A DNA stretch of 64,000 bases from SHLQ01 sp033344795. GTDB taxonomy: Bacteria > Actinomycetota > Acidimicrobiia > Acidimicrobiales > SHLQ01. The notes under the pieces were generated by a model. That model saw only the letters and a program-made list of their open reading frames with translations. It ran no database searches and was not told the DNA's origin. The stretch's first letter is position 1. Each line of letters opens with the position of its first letter. The stretch lies in assembly GCA_033344795.1 (NCBI GenBank), contig JAWPMS010000001.1, positions 682,001 through 746,000 of the forward strand. The letters run 5' to 3'. The position numbers were made by a program, and so were the translations under genes. Shown piece by piece: positions 34,985-43,109 of the stretch.

Positions 34985-35400
34985 TAGAAGCCCTCCTCAC
35001 GTTTGACGAACTTGCACTTGATTGGCATTTTCTGGATCGCACGATCGATTGCTTGACGTGCAACTTCCTCGTCGTGGAACGACAGCTCGAACATGACCCG
35101 TCCGGGGCGCACTACGGCGACCCAACGCTCCGGGTTGCCCTTGCCTGAACCCATGCGGGTTTCGGCAGGCTTCTCGGTGACTGGCTTGTCCGGGAAGACG
35201 TTGATCCATACCTTGCCGCCACGCTTGATGTGACGAGTCATGGCAATACGAGCGGCCTCGATCTGACGAGCGGTGATCCAACCTGGCTCGAGAGCCTGGA
35301 GACCATAGTCGCCGAAGGTGACCTCGGTGCCGCCCTTTGCGTTTCCACGCATGCGACCACGATGGTGCTTTCGATGTGCAACCTTGCGGGGCATCAACAT
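34984..35400 (-). CDS. rplP: 50S ribosomal protein L16
   Basis: 138 residues. MLMPRKVAHRKHHRGRMRGNAKGG, LEPGWITARQIEAARIAMTRHIKRGGKVWI and RMGSGKGNPERWVAVVRPGRVMFEL. Standard length; the MLMPR start is the usual one. Confidence 0.98.
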   Translation of the reverse strand: MLMPRKVAHRKHHRGRMRGNAKGGTEVTFGDYGLQALEPGWITARQIEAARIAMTRHIKRGGKVWINVFPDKPVTEKPAETRMGSGKGNPERWVAVVRPGRVMFELSFHDEEVARQAIDRAIQKMPIKCKFVKREEGF

Positions 35401-35414
35401 TGTTGTCCTACCTC

Positions 35415-36323
35415 TCAGTCCGCGTCGCCGGGACGGAAGTTGGGAGCTTGATCCTTGGTGCGGGTGGAAGCATCGATCTCTTCCTCCGCAGCGAGGAGCT
35501 TCTCGAACTCGGGATCGGCTTCCTTCACAAGGGGGGCCAATTCTTCTGGTGCTTCGATCTCGCCAGGCTCAGGCTTGCGAGGAGCCGATGGGCTCGACAC
35601 GACTTGGCGTGGCTTGTTCTGACCGGAGGTCTCGCCAACCGCCATTGCAGCTTCGCGCTCGATCTTGTCCTGCGCCTCGCTCTTGTAAGGGAGACGTTCG
35701 CCGGTGTAGATCCACACCTTCACGCCGATTCGCCCGGCTGCGGTGTGGGCCTCGCGGAATCCGTAGTCGATCTCTGCACGAAGAGTGTGCAGCGGAACCT
35801 GACCTTCTCGGTACCACTCGCGGCGAGCCATTTCCGAACCGCCGAGGCGACCGGAGGTCTGGACCTTGATGCCGAGAGCGCCGGCCTTTTGGGCGTTCTG
35901 CACCGCGCGCTTCATCGCACGGCGGAAGGCCACGCGACCTTGGAGCTGATCGGCAACACCTTGGGCGATCAGTGCGGCGTCGAGCTCAGGGGTCTTGATC
36001 TCCTGAATGTTCAGCTGCACCTTCTGGTTGCCGGTGATCTTGGCGAGCCCGGTGCGAAGGCGATCGGCCTCTGCGCCCTTGCGTCCAATGACGATGCCGG
36101 GACGAGCCGTGTGCACGTCGACACGAAGGCTGTCACGACTGGACTTGCGCTCGATCTCGATGCGTGAGATCGCTGCATGTGGCAGGTCCTTCATGATGAA
36201 CTTGCGGATCGTCGAGTCTTCGATGACGAAGTTGGCGTAGTCCTCGCGGTTGGCGAACCAACGCGACTTCCAATCGGTGGTGATTCCGAGGCGGAAGCCG
36301 TAGGGGTTGATCTTTTGACCCAT
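35415..36323 (-). CDS. rpsC: 30S ribosomal protein S3 with extended C-terminus
   Basis: 302 residues from ATG 36323; the frame is open upstream only through rplV. MGQKINPYGFRLGITTDWKSRW, KH domain with GIVIGRKGAEADRLR, and the C-terminal domain RIGVKVWIYTGERLP. After about residue 225 comes an extension of roughly 75 residues, rich in Glu, Ala and Pro, ending KDQAPNFRPGDAD. Short acidic tails on S3 are known in actinobacteria, but this one is long. Confidence 0.96.
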   Translation of the reverse strand: MGQKINPYGFRLGITTDWKSRWFANREDYANFVIEDSTIRKFIMKDLPHAAISRIEIERKSSRDSLRVDVHTARPGIVIGRKGAEADRLRTGLAKITGNQKVQLNIQEIKTPELDAALIAQGVADQLQGRVAFRRAMKRAVQNAQKAGALGIKVQTSGRLGGSEMARREWYREGQVPLHTLRAEIDYGFREAHTAAGRIGVKVWIYTGERLPYKSEAQDKIEREAAMAVGETSGQNKPRQVVSSPSAPRKPEPGEIEAPEELAPLVKEADPEFEKLLAAEEEIDASTRTKDQAPNFRPGDAD

Positions 36324-36325
36324 GT

Positions 36326-36922
36326 CTACTCTTCCTCTTCCGAAGCGCTCGCGTCGTCTACGCCGGCGTCGGTGATAGGTGCGGAGTCGTCTCCCGCAGC
36401 GTTGTCTTCGATCAACTCTTCGACCTCTTCGTCGGCGGATGTTTCGGTTGGTTCGGCTGCTGCCTTCGACTTCGCAACACGTGCGGAGCGATCGGCCTTT
36501 GGAGCAGAGGCTCCAGCAGCACGGCGTTCCGCACGATTCCGGCGGACCTCGAGGCGATCGTCGTCCATACGGGAGACGATCAGCGTGATGTGGCAGGTGC
36601 GCTTGCGGATCCGAGTGGCCCGACCGCGAGCACGTGGACGCCAACGCTTCATCGTTGGACCCTCGTCGGCGTAACACGCCGAAACGAAGAGCTCGTCAGC
36701 ATCTTGAAGATCGTTGTGCTCGGCGTTTGCAATCGCCGAATCCAGCAACTTGCCGATTGGTTCGGCAATGCCGCGCTCGCACAGGTCGAGATAGTCCGCA
36801 GCATCTGCGACGTGCAGTCCGCGAATCTCGTCGAGTACTTCGCGCGCCTTGTAGGCCGACGCACGGACGTGCTGCACCGAGGCCCGGGTACCGGGACGCT
36901 CGTTGGTCTTGGGCCCAGTCAT
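36326..36922 (-). CDS. rplV: 50S ribosomal protein L22 with acidic C-terminal extension
   Basis: 198 residues. L22 core at residues about 10-115: SVQHVRASAYKAREVLDEIRG through GPTMKRWRPRARGRATRIRKRTCHITLIV, which contributes the exit-tunnel beta hairpin. The last roughly 80 residues are a tail, first Ala/Arg/Lys-rich, then strongly acidic, ending DASASEEEE. The same final SASEEEE occurs at the end of L4. Start overlaps the rpsS stop (ATGA). Confidence 0.96.
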   Translation of the reverse strand: MTGPKTNERPGTRASVQHVRASAYKAREVLDEIRGLHVADAADYLDLCERGIAEPIGKLLDSAIANAEHNDLQDADELFVSACYADEGPTMKRWRPRARGRATRIRKRTCHITLIVSRMDDDRLEVRRNRAERRAAGASAPKADRSARVAKSKAAAEPTETSADEEVEELIEDNAAGDDSAPITDAGVDDASASEEEE

Positions 36923-37197
36923 CGGCGGGCTCCTCGTTCTTGACCAGCGTGGAACTTGAAGGTCCGCGTCGGAGCGAATTCGCCGAGCTTGTGCCCGACC
37001 ATCGACTCCGTGACGTACACGGGGATGTGCTTGCGTCCGTCATGCACGGCCAGCGTGTGACCGAGCATGTCGGGAATGATCGTCGAACGACGAGACCAGG
37101 TCTTGATGACGGCCTTTTCGTTCTTGTCGTTGAGTGCATCGACTTTCTTGAGCAGATGCTCGTCGACGAAAGGGCCCTTCTTCAGGCTGCGTGGCAT
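36919..37197 (-). CDS. rpsS: 30S ribosomal protein S19
   Basis: 92 residues. MPRSLKKGPFVDEHLLKKVD, then IKTWSRRSTIIPDMLGHTLAVHDGRKHIPVYVTE and LGEFAPTRTFKFH. Normal length. Follows rplB by 6 nt. Confidence 0.98.
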   Translation of the reverse strand: MPRSLKKGPFVDEHLLKKVDALNDKNEKAVIKTWSRRSTIIPDMLGHTLAVHDGRKHIPVYVTESMVGHKLGEFAPTRTFKFHAGQERGARR

Positions 37198-37203
37198 GGT
37201 TCG

Positions 37204-38040
37204 TTACCTCCGCGATCCGCGCTTGCGGCGTCGGCGAATGATCATCTGGTCGGACTGTTTCTTGTCGGAGCGGGTGCGAGCCTCTGGCTTGCCCCATGGG
37301 GATACTGGATGGCGACCACCGGAGGTCTTGCCTTCACCACCACCGTGGGGGTGATCCACGGGGTTCATGGCGACACCACGAGTTTGTGGGCGCACGCCCT
37401 TCCAGCGGTTACGACCGGCCTTGCCGATCTTGATGAGCTCATGTTCGGCATTGCCAACCGTGCCAACGGTTCCACGGCAATCGATGGGCACTCGGCGCAT
37501 CTCCGTGCTCGGAAGACGAAGGATGGCGTATGGGCCATCCTTGGCGACGAGCTGAACGCTCGATCCAGCGGAACGAGACAACTTTCCGCCGCCCCCTGGC
37601 TGGAGTTCGACGTTGTGGACGGTTGTACCAACCGGGATGTAGCGCAATGGCAGCGCGTTGCCCGGCTTGATCTCGGAGCCCTGACCGTTTTGCAGGATCT
37701 CGCCGACACCAACACCCTCGGGGGCAAGGACGTAGGCCTTCTCCCCGTCGAAGTAGTGGAGGAGCAAGATACGACAGGAACGGTTTGGGTCGTACTCGAC
37801 CGCTGCAACCTTGGCTGGAATGCCATCCTTGTTCCGACGGAAGTCGATCTTGCGGTACTGCTTCTTGTGACCGCCACCACGATGGCGACTGGTCTTGCGG
37901 CCATAGCTGTTGCGGCCACCGGTACGGTTCTTGCTCTCGAGCAAAGACTTCTCAGGAGTCGTCTTTGTGATCTCGGAGAAGTCCGATGTCGTCTGGAAAC
38001 GACGTCCTGGACTTGTTGGCTTGCGTTTGCGCAGAGTCAT
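37204..38040 (-). CDS. rplB: 50S ribosomal protein L2
   Basis: 278 residues from ATG 38040. RKRKPTSPGRRFQTTSDFSEIT start, GGRNSYGRKTSRHRGGGHKKQYR, and the C-terminal VRPQTRGVAMNPVDHPHGGGEGKTSGG containing the His essential for peptidyl transferase support. Normal length. Starts 4 nt after rplW. Confidence 0.98.
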   Translation of the reverse strand: MTLRKRKPTSPGRRFQTTSDFSEITKTTPEKSLLESKNRTGGRNSYGRKTSRHRGGGHKKQYRKIDFRRNKDGIPAKVAAVEYDPNRSCRILLLHYFDGEKAYVLAPEGVGVGEILQNGQGSEIKPGNALPLRYIPVGTTVHNVELQPGGGGKLSRSAGSSVQLVAKDGPYAILRLPSTEMRRVPIDCRGTVGTVGNAEHELIKIGKAGRNRWKGVRPQTRGVAMNPVDHPHGGGEGKTSGGRHPVSPWGKPEARTRSDKKQSDQMIIRRRRKRGSRR

Positions 38041-38044
38041 CTGA

Positions 38045-38338
38045 TCACACCTCGAACAGGTCGATTTCGTCACCCTCAGCGAGCGTGACCATTGCTCGCT
38101 TGGTGTCGGAGCGCTTGCCGAACGTGCCGTTGCGGCGGTTGCGCTTACGCTTGCCCTTCCGGTTCATCGTGTTGACCTTGAGCACCTTGACCTCAAAGAT
38201 CGACTCGACTGCCTGCTTGATCTCCGGCTTGCTGGCGTCGGGGTGCACGGTGAAGGTGTACACGTTGTCCTCGAGCAGGCCGTAGCTCTTCTCGGAGACC
38301 ACAGGGGCGATGAGAATATCGCGAAGATCGGTTGCCAT
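38045..38338 (-). CDS. rplW: 50S ribosomal protein L23
   Basis: 97 residues. DLRDILIAPVVSEKSYGLLEDNVYTFTVHPDASKPEIKQAVESIFEVKVLKVNTMN, the full L23 fold at the tunnel exit where trigger factor and SRP dock. Starts 3 nt after rplD. Confidence 0.97.
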   Translation of the reverse strand: MATDLRDILIAPVVSEKSYGLLEDNVYTFTVHPDASKPEIKQAVESIFEVKVLKVNTMNRKGKRKRNRRNGTFGKRSDTKRAMVTLAEGDEIDLFEV

Positions 38339-38341
38339 TGC

Positions 38342-39307
38342 TTACTCCTCTTCTTCCGAAGCGCTCGAAGCTTTGGTACCGGCTTCAACGAAACCGGCGG
38401 CCGCCGCTGCCTCAGCAGTGGTGAACCAGACCTCAGCGACTGTCGCTTCGTACCACCGGCCGTCGGGCTGGTGGAACTTCATCGAGTCCGCGTTGCCCTT
38501 GACCGGGAAACCGTCGGGCATCGAGCCGTCGGGAAGCGGAGCGTGTGAATCGGCACCGAACGGGGCTTCTTCTTCCGCATCGCTCGGTTCGGCGGTGCCG
38601 GCGTCCTTGGCGGGGGCGGCGTCTTGCGGGGTCGCCTTGGCTGGTGCGGGCTTCGCGGCCTTGGCTGGTGCGTCCTGCTTGCGGCTGTGCGCCTCGGCGA
38701 CGGGCAACGCGGCCTGGGTGAACACCACGGTGTCACTCACCAGAACGTCGTATGCGTTGAGCTCACCGGTCGGGAGCACATGCACGTTCGGGATGTTCCG
38801 GAAGCTCAACGCAGCGTTTGCGTCCGCCTCGTCGAGAACGAGCAGAATGCGTCCTTCGTCAGCGAGACCCAGGTCGTTGATCACCTTTACGGCAGCCGAC
38901 GTCTTGGGTGCGTCGAACCCGAAGGAGTCGATGACCAGAACCTTGCCGTCAGCTGCACGATCCGACAGTGCGGACCGAAGTGCAAGCTTGATCATCTTCT
39001 TTGGGGTCTTTTGGCTGTAATCGCGAGGCTTTGGGCCGTGTGCGATACCACCACCACGCCACTGCGGCGATCGGATGGAGCCTTGGCGAGCCCGGCCGGT
39101 GCCCTTTTGGCGCCATGGCTTTGCTCCGCCGCCCCTGCGCTCGGCGCGGGTCTTGGTGGAGTGTGTGCCCGCACGTCGAGCTGCGAGCTGGGCGGTCACA
39201 ACTTGGTGCATAACGGGCAAGTTCGGCTCGATGCCAAAGATCTGCTCGTCGAGTGTTGCCGTGCCGGCTTTCTTGCCAGCGGGAGTCTTGACGTCAACCG
39301 ATGTCAT
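38342..39307 (-). CDS. rplD: 50S ribosomal protein L4 with C-terminal sunset-like domain
   Basis: 321 residues from ATG 39307 (ATGA overlap with rplC). L4 core to about residue 205: TRAERRGGGAKPWRQKGTGRARQGS loop region that lines the exit tunnel, then VLPTGELNAYDVLVSDTVVFTQAAL. A linker rich in Ala, Pro and Lys follows, then a compact segment GFPVKGNADSMKFHQPDGRW and AEVWFTTAEAAAAAGF. This matches the pattern of the small actinobacterial 'sunset' domain, found at the C-terminus of varied proteins. It ends SSASEEEE, like L22. Total length is about 110 residues above a normal L4. Confidence 0.93.
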   Translation of the reverse strand: MTSVDVKTPAGKKAGTATLDEQIFGIEPNLPVMHQVVTAQLAARRAGTHSTKTRAERRGGGAKPWRQKGTGRARQGSIRSPQWRGGGIAHGPKPRDYSQKTPKKMIKLALRSALSDRAADGKVLVIDSFGFDAPKTSAAVKVINDLGLADEGRILLVLDEADANAALSFRNIPNVHVLPTGELNAYDVLVSDTVVFTQAALPVAEAHSRKQDAPAKAAKPAPAKATPQDAAPAKDAGTAEPSDAEEEAPFGADSHAPLPDGSMPDGFPVKGNADSMKFHQPDGRWYEATVAEVWFTTAEAAAAAGFVEAGTKASSASEEEE

Positions 39308-39951
39308 TCGTTGCCCTCCTGCATCTTGGCTGCGTTGCGCAGAAGCACCGTTCCGCCCTTGGGGCCGGGAACATTGCCCTTCACGAGGATCAGGTTCTCT
39401 TCGGCGTTCGCTTCGATGACGGTGAGGTTCTGAGTGGTGACCTTGATGCCGCCAGAACGTCCAGCCATCTTCTTGCCTTTGAAGATTCGGCCGGGCGTTG
39501 CGCACTGTCCTACAGAACCAGGCATGCGGTGCACTCGATGCGCTCCGTGGCTGGCGTTGTGGCCCTTGAAGTTGTGACGCTTCATGACACCAGTGAATCC
39601 TTGGCCCTTGCTGACACCAGTGGCATCGACGAGCTCGCCCTCAGCGAGGATGTCGGCACCGATCTCCTGGCCGACGACAAACTCGCTCACGTCGTCGAGA
39701 CGAAGCTCGACGAGCTTCTTTCCTGGAGCGACGCCTGCCTTTTCGTAGGTGCCGAGTTCTGGCTTGATGAGTCGATGTTCTTTCTGGGTGCCGACCGCAA
39801 CCTGAACGGCTGAATAGCCGTCGGTATCGGGATGCTTGATCTGCACGACGCGACAAGGCGTGACCTTGAGGACGGTCACGGGGACGACCTTGTCGTCACG
39901 CCAGACCTGCGTCATTCCCAGTTTTTCACCAACTATGGCTTTGGTGGCCAT
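39304..39951 (-). CDS. rplC: 50S ribosomal protein L3
   Basis: 215 residues from ATG 39951 with AAGGA upstream. MATKAIVGEKLGMTQVW, KGQGFTGVMKRHNFKGHNASHGAHRVHRMPGSVG and the C-terminal PGPKGGTVLLRNA. First gene of the S10-type operon here because rpsJ is absent. A 30-nt leader hairpin lies 50 nt upstream. Confidence 0.97.
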   Translation of the reverse strand: MATKAIVGEKLGMTQVWRDDKVVPVTVLKVTPCRVVQIKHPDTDGYSAVQVAVGTQKEHRLIKPELGTYEKAGVAPGKKLVELRLDDVSEFVVGQEIGADILAEGELVDATGVSKGQGFTGVMKRHNFKGHNASHGAHRVHRMPGSVGQCATPGRIFKGKKMAGRSGGIKVTTQNLTVIEANAEENLILVKGNVPGPKGGTVLLRNAAKMQEGNE

Positions 39952-40001
39952 GGTTCTCGTTCCTTGTTGGAAGTTCTTGTGGGATAGCCCACTCACGCGA
40001 A

Positions 40002-40031
40002 CGCTCCGCAAGGGCAAAGCCCAGCGGAGCG
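40002..40031 (-). promoter_or_regulatory. Leader hairpin upstream of rplC
   Basis: On the minus strand CGCTCCGC and GCGGAGCG make a perfect 8-bp outer stem, with an inner GGGC-TTT-GCCC stem-loop separated by a small internal loop. It lies between the candidate promoter and the rplC start. In E. coli the S10 operon leader is the target of L4 autoregulation; whether this structure does the same is inference. Confidence 0.6.
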
Positions 40032-40155
40032 AAATTGAAGTTTTGCCTGCCGGTTCCCGAAGGCCTTGCCGGACGTCGATTGTGTTCTGAGAGACTCAGG
40101 TATTCGGCTGTCGCTGCCCAGCTATATGCGGCGACGTCGAATGCACAGCCAGATA

Positions 40156-40184
40156 ACTCTAGCCATGGTTCCTCAACACACCAA
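40156..40184 (-). promoter_or_regulatory. Candidate promoter of the S10/spc ribosomal operon
   Basis: On the minus strand TTGGTG (-35, 40179-40184) and TAGAGT (-10, 40156-40161) are separated by 17 nt. The start would fall near 40149, giving a leader of about 200 nt that includes the 40002-40031 hairpin. Prediction by eye only. Confidence 0.35.
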
Positions 40185-40210
40185 CTCGAAACGGTTGTAT
40201 CTTCTCCATC

Positions 40211-40337
40211 TTCCACACCGCTCGGTCCCGCCAGGCCGGCGGACGTGATATGTGCGGCGTCAACCCTTCCACACCGCTCGGTCCCGCCAGGCCGGCGGAC
40301 ATGATATGTGCGGCCGGCGGACGTGATATGTGCGGCC
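40211..40337. repeat. Direct repeats upstream of the MarR-family gene (two 48-nt copies plus one 25-nt partial)
   Basis: Copies at 40211-40258 and 40267-40314 differ at one base (G or A before TGATATGTGCGGC). A third, partial copy at 40312-40336 keeps only the right half, GCCGGCGGACGTGATATGTG followed by CGGC. The last copy ends 13 nt before the GTG start of the MarR gene. Repeated right halves directly upstream of a regulator suggest binding sites or promoter duplication. Confidence 0.85.
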
Positions 40338-40349
40338 TAAAGTGCACCT

Positions 40350-40811
40350 GTGGAACAGACACGATGGCTCGACGATGACGAAATGCGGCTCTTCCGCGCC
40401 TTTCTGGCGGCGTCCTCGGGCGTCACCTCTCGACTCGACGTGCTGCTCAAGGAATCGTCGGGGATCAGTCTCGATGACTACGAGGTACTGGTCTTCTTGA
40501 GCGAGGCCGCTGATCAGCGTCTTCGGATGAGCGAACTCTCCAATCATCTGCTCCATTCGAGATCTCGTCTCACTCAACGCGTCGACCGCCTCGTGAAGCG
40601 CGGCCTCGTTGAACGAGAGAAGTGCGATTCGGATGCTCGCGGCACCTGGGCAGTGCTCACCCCGCTGGGGATGAGCGAACTGGAAAAGGCAGCGCCCCGA
40701 CACCTCGAGCACGTGCGCACCTACCTGTTCGATCAGCTCCAAGCTGGCGAAACGGCCGAGCTCGCCGATGTCCTCGAACGACTCGCCGCCGCAGCTCGAA
40801 CTGCGAACTGA
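40350..40811 (+). CDS. MarR-family transcriptional regulator
   Basis: 153 residues from GTG 40350. Winged-helix fold: LDDYEVLVFLSEAADQRLRMSELSNHLLHSRSRLTQRVDRLVKRGLVERE is the typical helix-turn-helix with the D/R-rich wing (CDSDARGTWAVLTPLGMSEL), framed by dimerisation helices. Ligand and targets unknown. The repeats just upstream are candidate autoregulatory sites. Its 3' end converges on the rimK gene with a 9-nt gap. Confidence 0.88.
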   Translation: MEQTRWLDDDEMRLFRAFLAASSGVTSRLDVLLKESSGISLDDYEVLVFLSEAADQRLRMSELSNHLLHSRSRLTQRVDRLVKRGLVEREKCDSDARGTWAVLTPLGMSELEKAAPRHLEHVRTYLFDQLQAGETAELADVLERLAAAARTAN

Positions 40812-40820
40812 CCCGCAGGG

Positions 40821-42017
40821 TCACGTCGAATCGCTGACCGAGAACTCCGCGGTCGAACCAAGCCGTCGACGTCGTGGACGACGTTTGGGAATCATTGCAC
40901 GCATCTCCTCGAGGTTTCCGAAGCAGAGAAGGCGGTCGTTCGCCTCGAGGACGAGATCCGACTTCGGATTCGGGATGACCCGAGTGCCACGCTGCAGCGT
41001 CAGGACCGAAATGTCGCGCTCTGACAGCCCTGCCTGTCCGAGGGGGCGACCGATGAAGGCGCCATCTTCTCGAACCAACAGCTCGGCTACTCCGTATCCC
41101 CTCGAAACAGAGAGGCGCTGCCGGACATCGAGTTCGGGAAAGGCCACTTGGTTGTCGACGAAGTCAACGATGACCCTCGCAAGGTCCTGACCGGTCGCCT
41201 TCTCGATTCCCTGTAGGCCGGGCGACGAGTTGACCTCCATGACCAACGGACCGCGATCGCTTTCGAGCATGTCGACGCCGGCGATCCGCAATCCCATGAT
41301 CTGTGCCGATCGAACCGCTGCATCTTCGTAGTCGGGCGCGAGATCGATCACCTCCGGGCGACCCCCACGGTGCAGATTCGATCGGAAATCGTCACCTCCG
41401 GACGAGCGACGCATCGCCCCGACTACTTGATCTCCGACGATGAACGCTCGGACGTCCGTGCCGGAGCTCTCTGCGATGAACTCTTGAACCAGAACGTTCT
41501 GACGGGTGGCTTGCAGCGTTTCGATCATGGCCTGCGCGACCGTGAGATCTGGCGCGAGCATCACGCCGACCCCCTGCGTACCTTCGAGGAGCTTGATCAC
41601 GACCGGAGCGCCGCCAACCCGCTCGATGGCCGCCAAGATGTCTGTGCGGTCCCGAACGAACGTCGTTGCCGGCATCCGGATGCGGTGCCGAGCCAGGATT
41701 TGATGTGCGTGCAGCTTGTCTCGGCTGTTTCGAATTCCCGCCGATGTGTTCGGCGTGTACACATCCATCTGTTCGAACTGTCGCACCACGGCCGTGCCGA
41801 AGTAGGTCACCGAGGATCCGACCCGGGGCAGAATCGCATCGTAGTCCGAAAGCTGATTCCCAGAATAGTGCAGGTCGGGACCGTCTTCGCTGCTGAGATC
41901 GATCGCAAAACGAAGCGTGTCCAGAATTCGCACCTGGTGCCCAGCCTCGATCGCAGCGGTCTTCAACCGCTGCGTGGAATAGCTCCTTGGCTCTCTGGAA
42001 AGGATCGCGAGCCTCAC
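40821..42017 (-). CDS. RimK-like ATP-grasp ligase fused to a TrkA_C domain
   Basis: 398 residues from GTG 42017. RimK-type N-domain RLAILSREPRSYSTQRL, ATP-grasp core with VVIKLLEGTQGVGV, VQEFIAESSGTDVRAFIVGD and metal-binding EVNSSPGLQGIE, ending near residue 290. RimK adds glutamates to the C-terminus of ribosomal protein S6 or to other peptides. The remaining part, GVAELLVREDGAFIGRPL to NDRLLCFGNLEEMRAM, has the TrkA_C (RCK C) pattern that normally binds ligands in potassium transport regulators. Divergent from the aspartoacylase-like gene, its common neighbour. Confidence 0.85.
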   Translation of the reverse strand: MRLAILSREPRSYSTQRLKTAAIEAGHQVRILDTLRFAIDLSSEDGPDLHYSGNQLSDYDAILPRVGSSVTYFGTAVVRQFEQMDVYTPNTSAGIRNSRDKLHAHQILARHRIRMPATTFVRDRTDILAAIERVGGAPVVIKLLEGTQGVGVMLAPDLTVAQAMIETLQATRQNVLVQEFIAESSGTDVRAFIVGDQVVGAMRRSSGGDDFRSNLHRGGRPEVIDLAPDYEDAAVRSAQIMGLRIAGVDMLESDRGPLVMEVNSSPGLQGIEKATGQDLARVIVDFVDNQVAFPELDVRQRLSVSRGYGVAELLVREDGAFIGRPLGQAGLSERDISVLTLQRGTRVIPNPKSDLVLEANDRLLCFGNLEEMRAMIPKRRPRRRRLGSTAEFSVSDST

Positions 42018-42104
42018 TACACTCCTGCTCTTCGGGTGGCTTGCGCCGCTGGACACAGCAGAACCTAGCCAACTCAAGAACCGAACCCTGCGAGGAGGGA
42101 CATC

Positions 42105-43070
42105 GTGGCGAGACGAACGGCGTTCAGCATCGGGGGCTCCGAGGTTCGGTCAGGGACGCGATCCCAGGTCGAGCTGCCGGTGTCGAGGCTCATCACCGGC
42201 GCCCAGATGTCGATGCCAGTGACCGTCATTCATGGCCCGACGAACGGACCCACCGTCTGGATCAATGCAGCAATCCATGGTGATGAGCTCAACGGCGTGG
42301 AGATCGTGAACCGAGTTCTCGCCGACCTCGAACCCAAGAAGCTTCACGGAACCCTCCTCGCGGTTCCGGTCGTGAATGTCCACGGATTCATCACCGGCGA
42401 TCGATACCTCCCTGATCGCCGCGATCTGAATCGGTCATTCCCCGGAAGCGCCAAGGGCTCCCTGGCCTCTCGGACCGCCAATCTCTTCATGACCGAAATC
42501 GTGCAACATTGCAGCGTCGGCATAGATCTGCACACCGCGAGCGACAATCGAACGAACCTTCCGCAGATTCGCGCCGATCTCAATGACCCCGAGACCAAAG
42601 AGTTGGCCGAGGTCTTTGGAGCATCGGTGATGATGCACTCCAAGGAACGATCTGGGTCGCTTCGCCACGCGGGAAGCAAGGCGGGTTCGAACGTGCTCCT
42701 GTTCGAGGCCGGTGAAGCGCTTCGATTCAATCACGACGCAATCAGTGCGGGTGTTGCGGGCGTTCGCCGGGTGCTTCGCCATCTCGAGATGGCCGATTGG
42801 GATGGGCCCGAAGCGGGAACGGTACGTGAGTCGCGCAGTTCTGCGTGGGTTCGAGCGTCCCGGAGCGGCGTCGTCCGGCTCGATGTCGAAATTGGCGACG
42901 AGGTGACCCACCGTCAAGAGATGGGAACGATCATCGATGCCTTTGGGAAAAGGCTCAGCACGATTCGGGCGAGTCGTGGCGGGCTGGTCGTTGGACGGAC
43001 CATGTATCCGCTCAGCAACAAGGGTGATGCGCTCGTGCACATCGCGAGCCTCGAATCGGCATCAAATTGA
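42105..43070 (+). CDS. Succinylglutamate desuccinylase/aspartoacylase family protein
   Basis: 321 residues from GTG 42105 with AGGAGGG 5 nt before it. Zinc-carboxypeptidase-like core: AAIHGDELNG gives His and Glu zinc ligands, RDLNRSFPG the substrate-binding Arg-Asn-Arg, and GIDLHTASDNR the third zinc ligand; LLFEAGE the catalytic Glu. A C-terminal beta domain resembles a lipoyl-like barrel (VRLDVEIGDEV). RimK-like ligases often travel with this family, so a ligase/hydrolase pair acting on glutamyl or related modifications is plausible. 87 nt separate the divergent starts. Confidence 0.88.
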   Translation: MARRTAFSIGGSEVRSGTRSQVELPVSRLITGAQMSMPVTVIHGPTNGPTVWINAAIHGDELNGVEIVNRVLADLEPKKLHGTLLAVPVVNVHGFITGDRYLPDRRDLNRSFPGSAKGSLASRTANLFMTEIVQHCSVGIDLHTASDNRTNLPQIRADLNDPETKELAEVFGASVMMHSKERSGSLRHAGSKAGSNVLLFEAGEALRFNHDAISAGVAGVRRVLRHLEMADWDGPEAGTVRESRSSAWVRASRSGVVRLDVEIGDEVTHRQEMGTIIDAFGKRLSTIRASRGGLVVGRTMYPLSNKGDALVHIASLESASN

Positions 43071-43109
43071 CACTTAAGAAACGAGCATTTTCCGTCGACT
43101 TTGCTTGGT

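Larger units (their letters stand above)
39952..40349. other. 398-nt intergenic region between rplC and marR
   Basis: No coding frame was convincing. It holds, from left to right: the rplC ribosome-binding site, a 30-nt hairpin (40002-40031), a small inverted repeat (40087-40099), a candidate promoter for the ribosomal operon (40156-40184, minus strand), and three direct repeats next to the MarR gene (40211-40337). I looked for rpsJ here and did not find it. Confidence 0.8.

Noticed and set aside
36634..38088. 484-codon plus-strand frame across rplV, rpsS and rplB
   Set aside because: Lies wholly opposite unmistakable ribosomal protein genes.
40211..40337. Possible CRISPR array
   Set aside because: Only two full repeats, an 8-nt spacing, unequal partial third copy, and no cas genes. 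These are plain direct repeats.
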